A stretch of DNA of 28,423 nt from a virus: the IMG/VR virus record IMGVR_UViG_3300013130_000030, positions 1-28,423 of that record; one strand, written 5' to 3'. The notes under the pieces were generated by a model that was not told the DNA's origin, did no database searches, and saw only the letters and a list, made by a program, of their open reading frames with translations. Made by a program: the position numbers and the translations under genes. Positions 19,753 to 25,458 of the stretch are shown here, in pieces. Each line of letters starts with the position of its first letter. The stretch's first letter is position 1.

Positions 19753-19792
19753 ACGGAGGTAGGACTCTCATCTCTAAACTTCCTACCCCCGT
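19753..19792 (-). other. Leader hairpin of the third RNA unit
   Basis: ACGGgGGTAGGA pairs with TCCTACCTCCGT around a 16-nt loop. No T run follows on the minus strand, so it is not a standard terminator; it may protect the 5' end or regulate antitermination. Confidence 0.5.
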
Positions 19793-19803
19793 TGTTTGTC
19801 TTA

Positions 19804-19834
19804 CAAATATAAGTAATCTTTTTTAATTTAACAA
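19804..19834 (-). promoter_or_regulatory. Promoter of the third tRNA unit
   Basis: TTGTTA (19834-19829), a 17-bp spacer and TATATTTG (19811-19804). Confidence 0.65.
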
Positions 19835-19848
19835 ACTATTTTTTTATT

Positions 19849-20319
19849 TTATTTTGTTCTATCAATTACTACATAAATAGTATCAATAACTTTACCTTCT
19901 GTTTTACAATCACACTTAGGTTTTGATTCATCTTTATTTCCAAACATATTCCCAATAGGGTCTTTGTCTAGTACAACAACTTCTTTAACAAAGTGATTAG
20001 TTTCACCTCTATTATTAAACCAGTTTTTACCAAAAGTTTCGTGGTATTTAATTTTCACCTTCCAACCATTGGTTGCTGCTGAATCAAGTGTTGAGATTAC
20101 TTTTGGATCGTTGACATCATTATCAACTGAAAACTCAAATGGTGTTGCACTATTCATACCTGTTTGTGTTGTGTTTAGAGTCCCTTCCCAAGAGTCATAA
20201 ACAAGACCTTTTTCTGAGAATTTGGTAATCATCCCTATACGTTCACCATTTGAATAATTTTCTGTACAAGATGACAATCCTAAAATACCAATTAACCCAC
20301 AAATAATAACTTTTTTCAT
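19849..20319 (-). CDS. Conserved phage/bacterial lipoprotein
   Basis: A 156-aa protein with a type II signal peptide: MKKVII, a hydrophobic core and lipobox L-S-S-C at 15-18. The mature N-terminus N-Y-S-N-G-E-R-I-G-M-I-T-K-F-S-E-K-G-L, followed by D-S-W-E-G-T-L-N, matches a lipoprotein family that I recall from phages and bacteria, sometimes mislabelled as a dehydrogenase. Probably a beta-barrel-like small domain on the envelope. It begins 3 nt after the stop of the 78-aa gene. Function unknown; receptor masking is possible. Confidence 0.75.
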   Translation of the reverse strand: MKKVIICGLIGILGLSSCTENYSNGERIGMITKFSEKGLVYDSWEGTLNTTQTGMNSATPFEFSVDNDVNDPKVISTLDSAATNGWKVKIKYHETFGKNWFNNRGETNHFVKEVVVLDKDPIGNMFGNKDESKPKCDCKTEGKVIDTIYVVIDRTK

Positions 20320-20322
20320 AAT

Positions 20323-20559
20323 TTATTTTTTTTCTTTGTTTGAATTTAATAACTGATTTCTTTTAATATCAAGTTTATTTCTTAGAACATCTGTTGTCAC
20401 CCAAGATAACCGAGAATAGCTCTTCTCTTTACTTAATTTATTTTCAAAATTACTTATTAATTTACGTGCGGTAAATGTTTGTTGGTATGTCTCACAAGAG
20501 TCAATTACCCTTTCAATCCACTTGGTGAGATCACCATAATGTGTGCTTCTTTTTTCCAT
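20323..20559 (-). CDS. Small helical protein of unknown function
   Basis: A 78-aa protein, basic and helical (K-W-I-E-R-V-I-D-S-C-E-T-Y-Q-Q-T-F-T-A-R-K-L-I). It lies 3 nt upstream of the lipoprotein gene, so the two are probably co-expressed. A TATCTTTA box lies about 15 nt before the ATG. Not recognised; it resembles a small DNA- or protein-binding helical domain. Confidence 0.6.
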   Translation of the reverse strand: MEKRSTHYGDLTKWIERVIDSCETYQQTFTARKLISNFENKLSKEKSYSRLSWVTTDVLRNKLDIKRNQLLNSNKEKK

Positions 20560-20612
20560 ATCAATTATTTTTGATAAAGATAAAAAGATTCTTTTGATTA
20601 AACAAGAAAAAA

Positions 20613-20647
20613 ATAAAAAACCCCTAACATTTCTGAAAGGGGTCTTT
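20613..20647 (-). terminator. Terminator of the DUF5856-like gene
   Basis: On the minus strand GACCCCT and AGGGGTT form a hairpin followed by six T. Confidence 0.7.
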
Positions 20648-20674
20648 TAATTGATGATACGTATATTTTAAAAA

Positions 20675-21175
20675 TTATTTTAAAAATCTTAATTTATATA
20701 ATGTAGAATTTATTAATTCACAAACAGTGTCTATTTGATTCTGTATGTAAGAATCTTTGCAACAATCTCTTAAAGATTCTATCTTTTCACATAAATCTTT
20801 TAAATATGTGATAGTGTTTTCTGTTCCAGAATAATCTTTCAGTTCATAATTTTGATACCCTTTAAGGATTTCATATTTACCCTGATAAGACTCTACCAAA
20901 CCATCTATTAAGCCACCCACAACATCATAATAACCATTTAAAGCCATGTGTTCAGGGTATGATTCTGTTTGTAAATGAAATGTATGTATTTGTGTTCTAG
21001 AATGAAGTATTTGTGAAATCATTTCAGTATAGTCTTTTGTAGAATCACCAGATTTTACATCTTCATTATCTTTTTCTTCAGTATTTTCTTCTTCTGCCTC
21101 AACAATTCTACCTTTTTTAAGGATTTCGTCAACAATATTTCTAGAAGTTGTTCTGTTTGTGAAATTTCTATTCAT
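20675..21175 (-). CDS. DUF5856-like phage protein
   Basis: A 166-aa protein. The segment L-H-S-R-T-Q-I-H-T-F-H-L-Q-T-E-S-Y-P-E-H-M-A-L, then Y-Y-D-V-V-G-G-L-I-D-G-L-V-E-S-Y-Q-G-K-Y, matches the phage DUF5856 pattern, whose 'xHxxHWQTxSxxxH' helices resemble Dps/ferritin-like proteins. Here W is replaced by L. The N-terminal 60 residues are an acidic linker after a basic start; R-I-V-E-A-E-E-E (I-V-E at about 24-26) could be another [IL]xE site, so it may also be a head protein. A GATATTTATA motif lies about 20 nt upstream. Confidence 0.65.
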   Translation of the reverse strand: MNRNFTNRTTSRNIVDEILKKGRIVEAEEENTEEKDNEDVKSGDSTKDYTEMISQILHSRTQIHTFHLQTESYPEHMALNGYYDVVGGLIDGLVESYQGKYEILKGYQNYELKDYSGTENTITYLKDLCEKIESLRDCCKDSYIQNQIDTVCELINSTLYKLRFLK

Positions 21176-21226
21176 GACTTTAATATTATTTAACTATAAA
21201 TATCCAATAATATTAAAAAAAAACCT

Positions 21227-21616
21227 TTAAAGATTAAAATAGTTCCTACCATCTATTCTCATCGGATTTTCAAACCTATCGGTGAAAGTTTTAAGATATT
21301 CATCTATGTCTTGATTTCGCTCTTGATATTTACTATCCTCATCGTAATCGGTTCCACCAAAAACGGTTCTACCATTTTTATCAATTAATAAATGGTGTAG
21401 ATAGTCATATGAATTAAAGGGTTGTAATGTTCTAATATTACCTGTATTTGTATGGAGATTCTCATCCAATTCTAAAAACTTTAAAACTTCCTCATACTGT
21501 TCTTCGGTTATCATTGGTTCAAATGTTATTACAGTATTTAGAAGAGATGGTGATATATCTTCTATCCATTTTTTCCAATTTTCCGTTTCTTCCCTTATAA
21601 TTTTTTTTAGGTTCAT
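21227..21616 (-). CDS. Candidate internal head protein with capsid-targeting-like N-terminus
   Basis: A 129-aa acidic protein starting MNLKKIIREETENWKKWIED. I-R-E (7-9) fits the [IL]xE rule, and W-K-K-W-I-E-D follows, as in the other members. The rest (L-E-L-D-E-N-L-H-T and D-R-F-E-N-P-M-R-I-D-G) is not recognised. A TATATTTATA motif ends 4 nt before the ATG, inside the gap to the upstream phosphoesterase stop. Confidence 0.65.
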   Translation of the reverse strand: MNLKKIIREETENWKKWIEDISPSLLNTVITFEPMITEEQYEEVLKFLELDENLHTNTGNIRTLQPFNSYDYLHHLLIDKNGRTVFGGTDYDEDSKYQERNQDIDEYLKTFTDRFENPMRIDGRNYFNL

Positions 21617-21619
21617 ATA

Positions 21620-22339
21620 TTATAAATATACGATATCCCAATTACCATCAAAATCTTCCACAAGACAAGTTGTATTTTCACAAAAATCACCCGAATTCAT
21701 ATAATCATTTTCTAATTTTGGTTGATGTATGTGACCACACACCGCAACATCATATCCTTTTTGTTTTGTTAGGTTCTTTGCGTTTGTTTCAAAATCAGAT
21801 ACAAAGTTAATTGCTCCCTTTACAGATTGTTTTATTGTATTTGCCAGTGAATGGTATGGTAGATTGAACTTCTTTCTTATGTAGTTGTATATTGTATTTA
21901 ATTTTATTACAAAATCATAACTCCATCCACCAATTACTGCTAGCCACCTTACTTTCATGATTACAAAATCTAATACATCTCCGTGAAAACAAAAATACTT
22001 TCTTCCGTCCATTCCTTCGTGTACATACTTTCTTACGATTTCTATGTTATTCATTTTAAATGGGACAAATGGTTTTAAAAAATCATCGTGATTTCCTCTA
22101 ATATAGATTACCTTTGTTCCCTGTTCAGATCTCTTCATAAACCTTCTAAAAACTTTTGAACAATCCTTATTCCATTTACCTTTTGACTTTAATGCCCATC
22201 CATCTATTATATCACCATTAAGGATTAATATTTCCGATTCATTCTTTTCCAAAAAGTTTAGTATCTTATCAGTTTGTGATTGTCTTGCACCAAGATGTAA
22301 ATCACTCATTATTATTGTTCTCCACTTTTTCATTTCCAA
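21620..22339 (-). CDS. LpxH-like metallophosphoesterase
   Basis: A 239-aa protein with M-S-D-L-H-L-G (D13, H15), L-N-G-D-I-I-D-G-W, Y-I-R-G-N-H-D-D-F, F-H-G-D-V-L-D-F and C-G-H-I-H-Q-P, then N-S-G-D-F-C-E. This order, with the 'NGDxxDxW' and 'HGDxxD' elements, is that of the UDP-2,3-diacylglucosamine hydrolase-like family widespread in Bacteroidota. It could alter lipid A or another envelope glycolipid. Its 5' end overlaps the stop of the glycosyltransferase gene by 10 bp, which links it to envelope sugars. The first ATG (22339) or the third codon may be used. Confidence 0.8.
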   Translation of the reverse strand: MEMKKWRTIIMSDLHLGARQSQTDKILNFLEKNESEILILNGDIIDGWALKSKGKWNKDCSKVFRRFMKRSEQGTKVIYIRGNHDDFLKPFVPFKMNNIEIVRKYVHEGMDGRKYFCFHGDVLDFVIMKVRWLAVIGGWSYDFVIKLNTIYNYIRKKFNLPYHSLANTIKQSVKGAINFVSDFETNAKNLTKQKGYDVAVCGHIHQPKLENDYMNSGDFCENTTCLVEDFDGNWDIVYL

Positions 22340-23034
22340 TATGTGTTATCATCTTTAAAGAATTGTTTATTATTTCTGTTGAAATATGATTTAATCATTA
22401 ACCTCATCATATATAACACCCCTTTATTATCAAATCTTCTTGGTGGTGTGAATATTGTGGTATTTAATATTTTAAATCTTTTTGGTTTTATTTGTTTGGA
22501 TAGTAGATAATCTTCAGATACTTTTGCATCTTCGTCAAATCCCCCTAATTTATTAAATGTGTCGGTTTTAAACAACATAAATCCCCCTAAACAAAATGGT
22601 GATATGAACTTGGATATTTTTTGTATAAAATCAAACGTTCTAAACACATAATTATACTTCCCGTTTGTTGTTCTTATCTTTGTTGTTAGTAAATCAATGT
22701 CTTCTTTTAACATTGTTGTTATTACTGTTGTTAGAAGTGTTGGATCAAGTAAATTCATATCTGAATCTAAAAACAATACGTATGGTGTTTTAACATACAT
22801 TGCTCCGTTGTTTCTCGCCTTTGCTGGAAGTCCTCCTTGTATGATTTTTAAACTAAACTTATCTTTAGTTCTTGATTCTAACTGATAGGTTGTTTCATCT
22901 GTGGAGGAATCTGAAATAATAACATTTACATTATTAATGTTGTTTTGAAAATTCAATAAAGTCAGTGTGGTGTCTATTGTTTTTAATTCGTTTTTACAAG
23001 GAATTACTATGGTTAAAAATTTGGATAGTTCCAT
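22330..23034 (-). CDS. Family 2 glycosyltransferase
   Basis: A 234-aa GT-A fold enzyme: I-V-I-P-C-K-N-E (8-15), V-I-I-S-D-S-S-T-D-E-T, a metal-binding D-S-D motif in L-F-L-D-S-D-M-N, and G-G-F-D-E-D-A-K-V-S-E-D-Y-L-L in the acceptor half. No membrane anchor is visible except weak hydrophobic stretches near 140-160. It probably transfers a sugar to an envelope lipid or polysaccharide, perhaps to alter phage receptors. It overlaps the LpxH-like gene by 10 bp. No TAnnTTTG box precedes it; transcription may start at the GATATTTATT motif near 23153. Confidence 0.85.
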   Translation of the reverse strand: MELSKFLTIVIPCKNELKTIDTTLTLLNFQNNINNVNVIISDSSTDETTYQLESRTKDKFSLKIIQGGLPAKARNNGAMYVKTPYVLFLDSDMNLLDPTLLTTVITTMLKEDIDLLTTKIRTTNGKYNYVFRTFDFIQKISKFISPFCLGGFMLFKTDTFNKLGGFDEDAKVSEDYLLSKQIKPKRFKILNTTIFTPPRRFDNKGVLYMMRLMIKSYFNRNNKQFFKDDNTYWK

Positions 23035-23080
23035 ATAATATAACTATCTTTGTAATTGGGTATCTGGTATTAATAAATCA

Positions 23081-23140
23081 TTAACAATTAGTCCCTGTAT
23101 TATACACACATAATCTTCTTATGGATTCTTGTAGGTTCAT
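23081..23140 (-). pseudogene. Orphan or decayed capsid-targeting peptide ORF
   Basis: A 19-aa frame starting MNLQESIRRLCVYNTGTNC, 3 nt after a GATATTTATT motif (23144-23153). The first ten residues match the leaders of the targeting-peptide family (MNLKKIIREE, MRDRIRRILKE), then the frame drifts to a stop. It is either a remnant of a lost head protein or a short peptide. It lies upstream of the glycosyltransferase. Confidence 0.45.
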
Positions 23141-23168
23141 ATTAATAAATATCCAAAGAATGAGATTG

Positions 23169-23239
23169 AAGCACCAATTGGGATCGAACCAATGTGAGCG
23201 GTTTTGCAGACCGTCCCCTAACCACTCGGGCATGGTGCC
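23169..23239 (-). tRNA. tRNA-Cys(GCA)
   Basis: Acceptor GGCACCA/TGGTGCT (G-U at the end), discriminator T as usual for Cys, anticodon loop CTGCAAA (GCA), T arm ATTGG-TTCGATC-CCAAT. CCA is not encoded. Confidence 0.9.
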
Positions 23240-23247
23240 TTATATTG

Positions 23248-23321
23248 TACACTCTGAAGGATTCAAACCTTCAACCGCAACGTCCGTAGCGTTGTACTCT
23301 ATTCAATTGAGCTAAGAGTGT
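23248..23321 (-). tRNA. tRNA-Arg(ACG)
   Basis: Acceptor ACACTCT/AGAGTGT and anticodon stem CAACG/CGTTG around CTACGGA (ACG) are perfect; T arm GAAGG-TTTGAAT-CCTTC. The first base of the anticodon would need A-to-I editing by the host. Confidence 0.92.
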
Positions 23322-23326
23322 ATTAG

Positions 23327-23400
23327 TAGGGAAGGTGGGAGTTGAACCCACATGTGACCAATTACTCTTTCAACACGTTATCAGCGTGAGGAGATACGAC
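23327..23400 (-). pseudogene. tRNA remnant, Ile(GAT)-like 3' half
   Basis: The T arm GTGGG-TTCAACT-CCCAC and acceptor 3' strand CTTCCCT are normal, and CACG-CTGATAA-CGTG looks like a GAT anticodon arm. No D arm or 5' acceptor strand (AGGGAAG) exists before the boxA-like element at 23410-23425. The spacing between anticodon and T arm is too long. Probably a deleted or rearranged gene. Confidence 0.5.
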
Positions 23401-23409
23401 TCTATTTAT

Positions 23410-23425
23410 CAATATTTCAAAGAAC
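23410..23425 (-). promoter_or_regulatory. boxA-like element
   Basis: GTTCTTTGAAATATTG, between the attenuator-like terminator and the tRNA genes. Confidence 0.5.
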
Positions 23426-23433
23426 TAAAAATA

Positions 23434-23461
23434 AAAAACCCTAATCTTTTGGATTAGGGTT
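23434..23461 (-). terminator. Attenuator-like terminator after the 33-aa ORF
   Basis: On the minus strand ACCCTAATC and GATTAGGGT enclose CAAAA, followed by TTTTT. It shares the CCAAAAGAT word with the terminator at 8848. Confidence 0.8.
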
Positions 23462-23488
23462 GTTATATCTTTTTATGTTTTGTAATTC

Positions 23489-23590
23489 TTAACTCTTACA
23501 ATCAACATATAACATACCCTTATCACTGTGAATAAAACACGGCTGATACCACTGATTACGATTACTGATATGTATGTTATTTGTTATCAT
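23489..23590 (-). CDS. Tiny leader ORF, 33 aa
   Basis: A 33-aa frame starting MITNNIHISNRNQWYQPCFI and ending YVDCKS. It lies alone between a strong promoter and a terminator, upstream of tRNA-Cys and tRNA-Arg. It contains two Cys codons and one Arg codon, which is suggestive for a leader peptide before those tRNAs, but the numbers are small. Its partner is the 31-aa ORF at 8910. Confidence 0.5.
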   Translation of the reverse strand: MITNNIHISNRNQWYQPCFIHSDKGMLYVDCKS

Positions 23591-23619
23591 TTCTTTTATG
23601 TTATAAATTAAATATGTGA

Positions 23620-23648
23620 CAAAGATAGTAAAAGTTTTTAAAATGTCA
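23620..23648 (-). promoter_or_regulatory. Strong promoter of the fourth tRNA unit
   Basis: TTGACA (23648-23643), a 15-bp spacer and TATCTTTG (23627-23620). The flanks are similar to those of the 9047 promoter. Confidence 0.7.
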
Positions 23649-23650
23649 AA

Positions 23651-23860
23651 TTAATTTTCAAAATTTATGTGTGTGAATAATTTTTGTGCTGCCTCAAGAG
23701 GAAATTTGTTTCCCCATTCTATAATGTGTTTAACATCATCAAGTTCATTAACACCTTTAGCAAAACCAATATATGCTTTATATCCATCATAAGGGTCTTT
23801 AACCAAAACCACCCCAATTGTTTGGGATGCTGTAAACCATGTGTAATCTATTATTTCCAT
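23651..23860 (-). CDS. Small conserved phage protein
   Basis: A 69-aa protein: I-G-V-V-L-V-K-D-P-Y-D-G-Y-K-A-Y-I-G forms a likely beta hairpin, followed by G-V-N-E-L-D-D-V-K-H-I-I-E-W-G-N-K-F-P and an A-A-Q-K-L-F helix. I recall similar 'VVxxxDxxxGxxKAYIG' proteins in large phages, without a function. A TATCTTTG box ends exactly 4 nt before the ATG, and that box overlaps the end of the 35-aa gene upstream. Confidence 0.7.
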   Translation of the reverse strand: MEIIDYTWFTASQTIGVVLVKDPYDGYKAYIGFAKGVNELDDVKHIIEWGNKFPLEAAQKLFTHINFEN

Positions 23861-23864
23861 AAAA

Positions 23865-23872
23865 CAAAGATA
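23865..23872 (-). promoter_or_regulatory. TATCTTTG box 4 nt before ATG
   Basis: A -7 box with exact 4-nt spacing to the start at 23860. It immediately follows the stop of the 35-aa ORF. Confidence 0.6.
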
Positions 23873-23980
23873 TTAATCTTTGTTGTAATAATCAAAATAA
23901 TCTTTTCTATCTTTTAAGACAGTTAATAATAAAAATGTGACAACTATCACTGAACTTAATGTTAATACTATTGATTCCAT
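23873..23980 (-). CDS. Single-pass small membrane protein, 35 aa
   Basis: A 35-aa frame starting MESIVLTLSSVIVVTFLLLT. Residues 4-21 form one membrane helix, followed by a charged tail (K-D-R-K-D-Y-F-D-Y-Y-N-K-D). Small single-pass proteins like this are common in phages as lysis or membrane modulators; no specific role can be assigned. It lies 12 nt upstream of the 69-aa gene. Confidence 0.55.
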   Translation of the reverse strand: MESIVLTLSSVIVVTFLLLTVLKDRKDYFDYYNKD

Positions 23981-24051
23981 ACAATAATATATAGTTAAGA
24001 ACTTCAAAAAGTATGTGGATTAAAGGTTATTAAATCTTTAAGAAAATGTTA

Positions 24052-24729
24052 TTAAAGTTCAGGATTTTGATAACCCTCAAAAACTTTTATAAGTTGATTT
24101 AAATCAGTATGCAACCTGTATTCTTGATTAAACATTTGGTCGTCGTCACGAAGCCATTCTCTAATAGTTTCATGGTCAACATCGTAATCCCAGTAACCAA
24201 CCGATAAAATTCCAGGTTCCGATTTTTCAACAAAAAATGATGTTGATAATATCGCTTCTGAAGGGTCATAATTTTCCTCCTCTAAGTCGTTTCTTCTATA
24301 TTCTAAAGCTTGATGTAAATCACCTCTATCATCTTCTCTAGGTAAAACACCACCATCTCTAGGTAAAACACCACCATTATAGTTTTCTATGATGTCACAG
24401 AATTCATCAATTTCATCGTGGTCACGAAGATAAACCACACCTTGTGGGTGTCCATTATAGTTTGGGTGTTCTTCGGTATCTCTAATCCAAGAAAATGGGT
24501 CCTCCTCTGATTCCAAATCTTCTTCTTCGGTTACGGTTTCTCCACCAGAAGATGATGAACCACCTTCTTCACTTTTTTTCCAATAACTTTTTTCAGGGTC
24601 AGATTTCCAACTTAGGTCTTCTGTGTAACTTGGGTCGGTCTTCCACTTTGGATCTTCTACCCAAGAAACTGAATCTTTATCACCCCAATTTAAAGTCTCT
24701 TTCAATATTCTTCTAATTCTATCTCGCAT
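24052..24729 (-). CDS. Candidate internal head protein with capsid-targeting-like N-terminus and W/D repeats
   Basis: A 225-aa acidic protein starting MRDRIRRILKETLNWGDKD. L-K-E (9-11) fits an [IL]xE site. Residues 20-50 repeat a W-x-x-D-P pattern (SWVEDPKWKTDPSYTEDL, SWKSDPEKSYW), then a Ser/Gly linker, then E-S-E-E-D-P-F-S-W-I-R-D, the same motif that follows the cleavage sites in other members. A 21-bp tandem duplication (24335-24376) repeats GGVLPR(E/D). The start overlaps the upstream gene by 28 bp. The C-terminal 130 residues are not recognised. Confidence 0.65.
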   Translation of the reverse strand: MRDRIRRILKETLNWGDKDSVSWVEDPKWKTDPSYTEDLSWKSDPEKSYWKKSEEGGSSSSGGETVTEEEDLESEEDPFSWIRDTEEHPNYNGHPQGVVYLRDHDEIDEFCDIIENYNGGVLPRDGGVLPREDDRGDLHQALEYRRNDLEEENYDPSEAILSTSFFVEKSEPGILSVGYWDYDVDHETIREWLRDDDQMFNQEYRLHTDLNQLIKVFEGYQNPEL

Positions 24730-25022
24730 ATCCGCTGACTTTCATCACTTTCTTCTTCACTTTTCCTATATTTTTTACGGATAATCAATTTCATTAAATT
24801 GACCATTTTAGTAAAATATACAAATTCTGCTGATTCAGAACTTATATTATAAGTTTTGTTAAAGTGATTTATTAGTTTGACAGCATTAACCAAATCTTCT
24901 CTATTCTTTACAGAAAGAAGTAAATCTTTAGTTCTTTTAAAGGCATCTTCTTTTGACTCAATCTTTTTAGATTTAAAGAAAACCAATGACAATAAAAATT
25001 TGTTAAAAAAATTATTTTGCAT
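24702..25022 (-). CDS. Helical protein with a hydrophobic N-terminus
   Basis: A 106-aa protein. Residues 3-17 (N-N-F-F-N-K-F-L-L-S-L-V-F-F) are hydrophobic, perhaps a membrane contact. The rest is helical and Lys/Glu-rich, ending in an acidic tail. Not recognised. An ATATTTATTAATAAATAAG motif lies about 18 nt before the ATG. It overlaps the next gene by 28 bp, so their expression is linked. Confidence 0.55.
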   Translation of the reverse strand: MQNNFFNKFLLSLVFFKSKKIESKEDAFKRTKDLLLSVKNREDLVNAVKLINHFNKTYNISSESAEFVYFTKMVNLMKLIIRKKYRKSEEESDESQRICEIELEEY

Positions 25023-25059
25023 GTCAAACTTATTTATTAATAAATATATACAAAAATAA

Positions 25060-25455
25060 TTAAACGAACTGAAATTTCCTAATTTCGGACCTGATTCCTA
25101 TAATACTTTCATACAGGTTTTCCAAACTCCAAGAACCATCACCATAAACTGTGGGTTCAGATATTCCGTATTGAAAATCAAAATAAAATAATTGGTCTGT
25201 GGGACCATCTAACGGTTGTACTCTTACTAAATCTTGAATGATTTGTCTATCAATATCTCTAGCAATTTCTTCAGATAATAACCGTGTTAATTCAGACTCA
25301 ACATCTATTCCGTGATATGCTTGTAAATCTTGTGTTAATTCGGGTGACCATATTGTACGTATTGTTCTATTATTACCTTCAACTGTAATAGAAGTTGTAT
25401 GAATATCTAACGAATCATCAAATCTAAATTTACGTATTTTGTGTGTTGGTCGCAT
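25060..25455 (-). CDS. Short gp23-like major-capsid-protein fragment
   Basis: A 131-aa protein. Residues 32-75 (R-T-I-W-S-P-E-L-T-Q-D-L-Q-A-Y-H-G-I-D, then E-L-T-R-L-L-S-E-E-I-A-R-D-I-D-R-Q-I-I) resemble the conserved core of T4-type major capsid protein (in gp23 roughly 'xIELAQDLRAVHGMDAxAELxxILxxEIxxEINRxV'). A full gp23 exceeds 500 aa, so this is a partial copy. It is a closed ORF between two head-protein candidates (3 nt after the nuclease gene), so it may be maintained rather than decaying. Confidence 0.5.
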   Translation of the reverse strand: MRPTHKIRKFRFDDSLDIHTTSITVEGNNRTIRTIWSPELTQDLQAYHGIDVESELTRLLSEEIARDIDRQIIQDLVRVQPLDGPTDQLFYFDFQYGISEPTVYGDGSWSLENLYESIIGIRSEIRKFQFV

Positions 25456-25458
25456 TAA

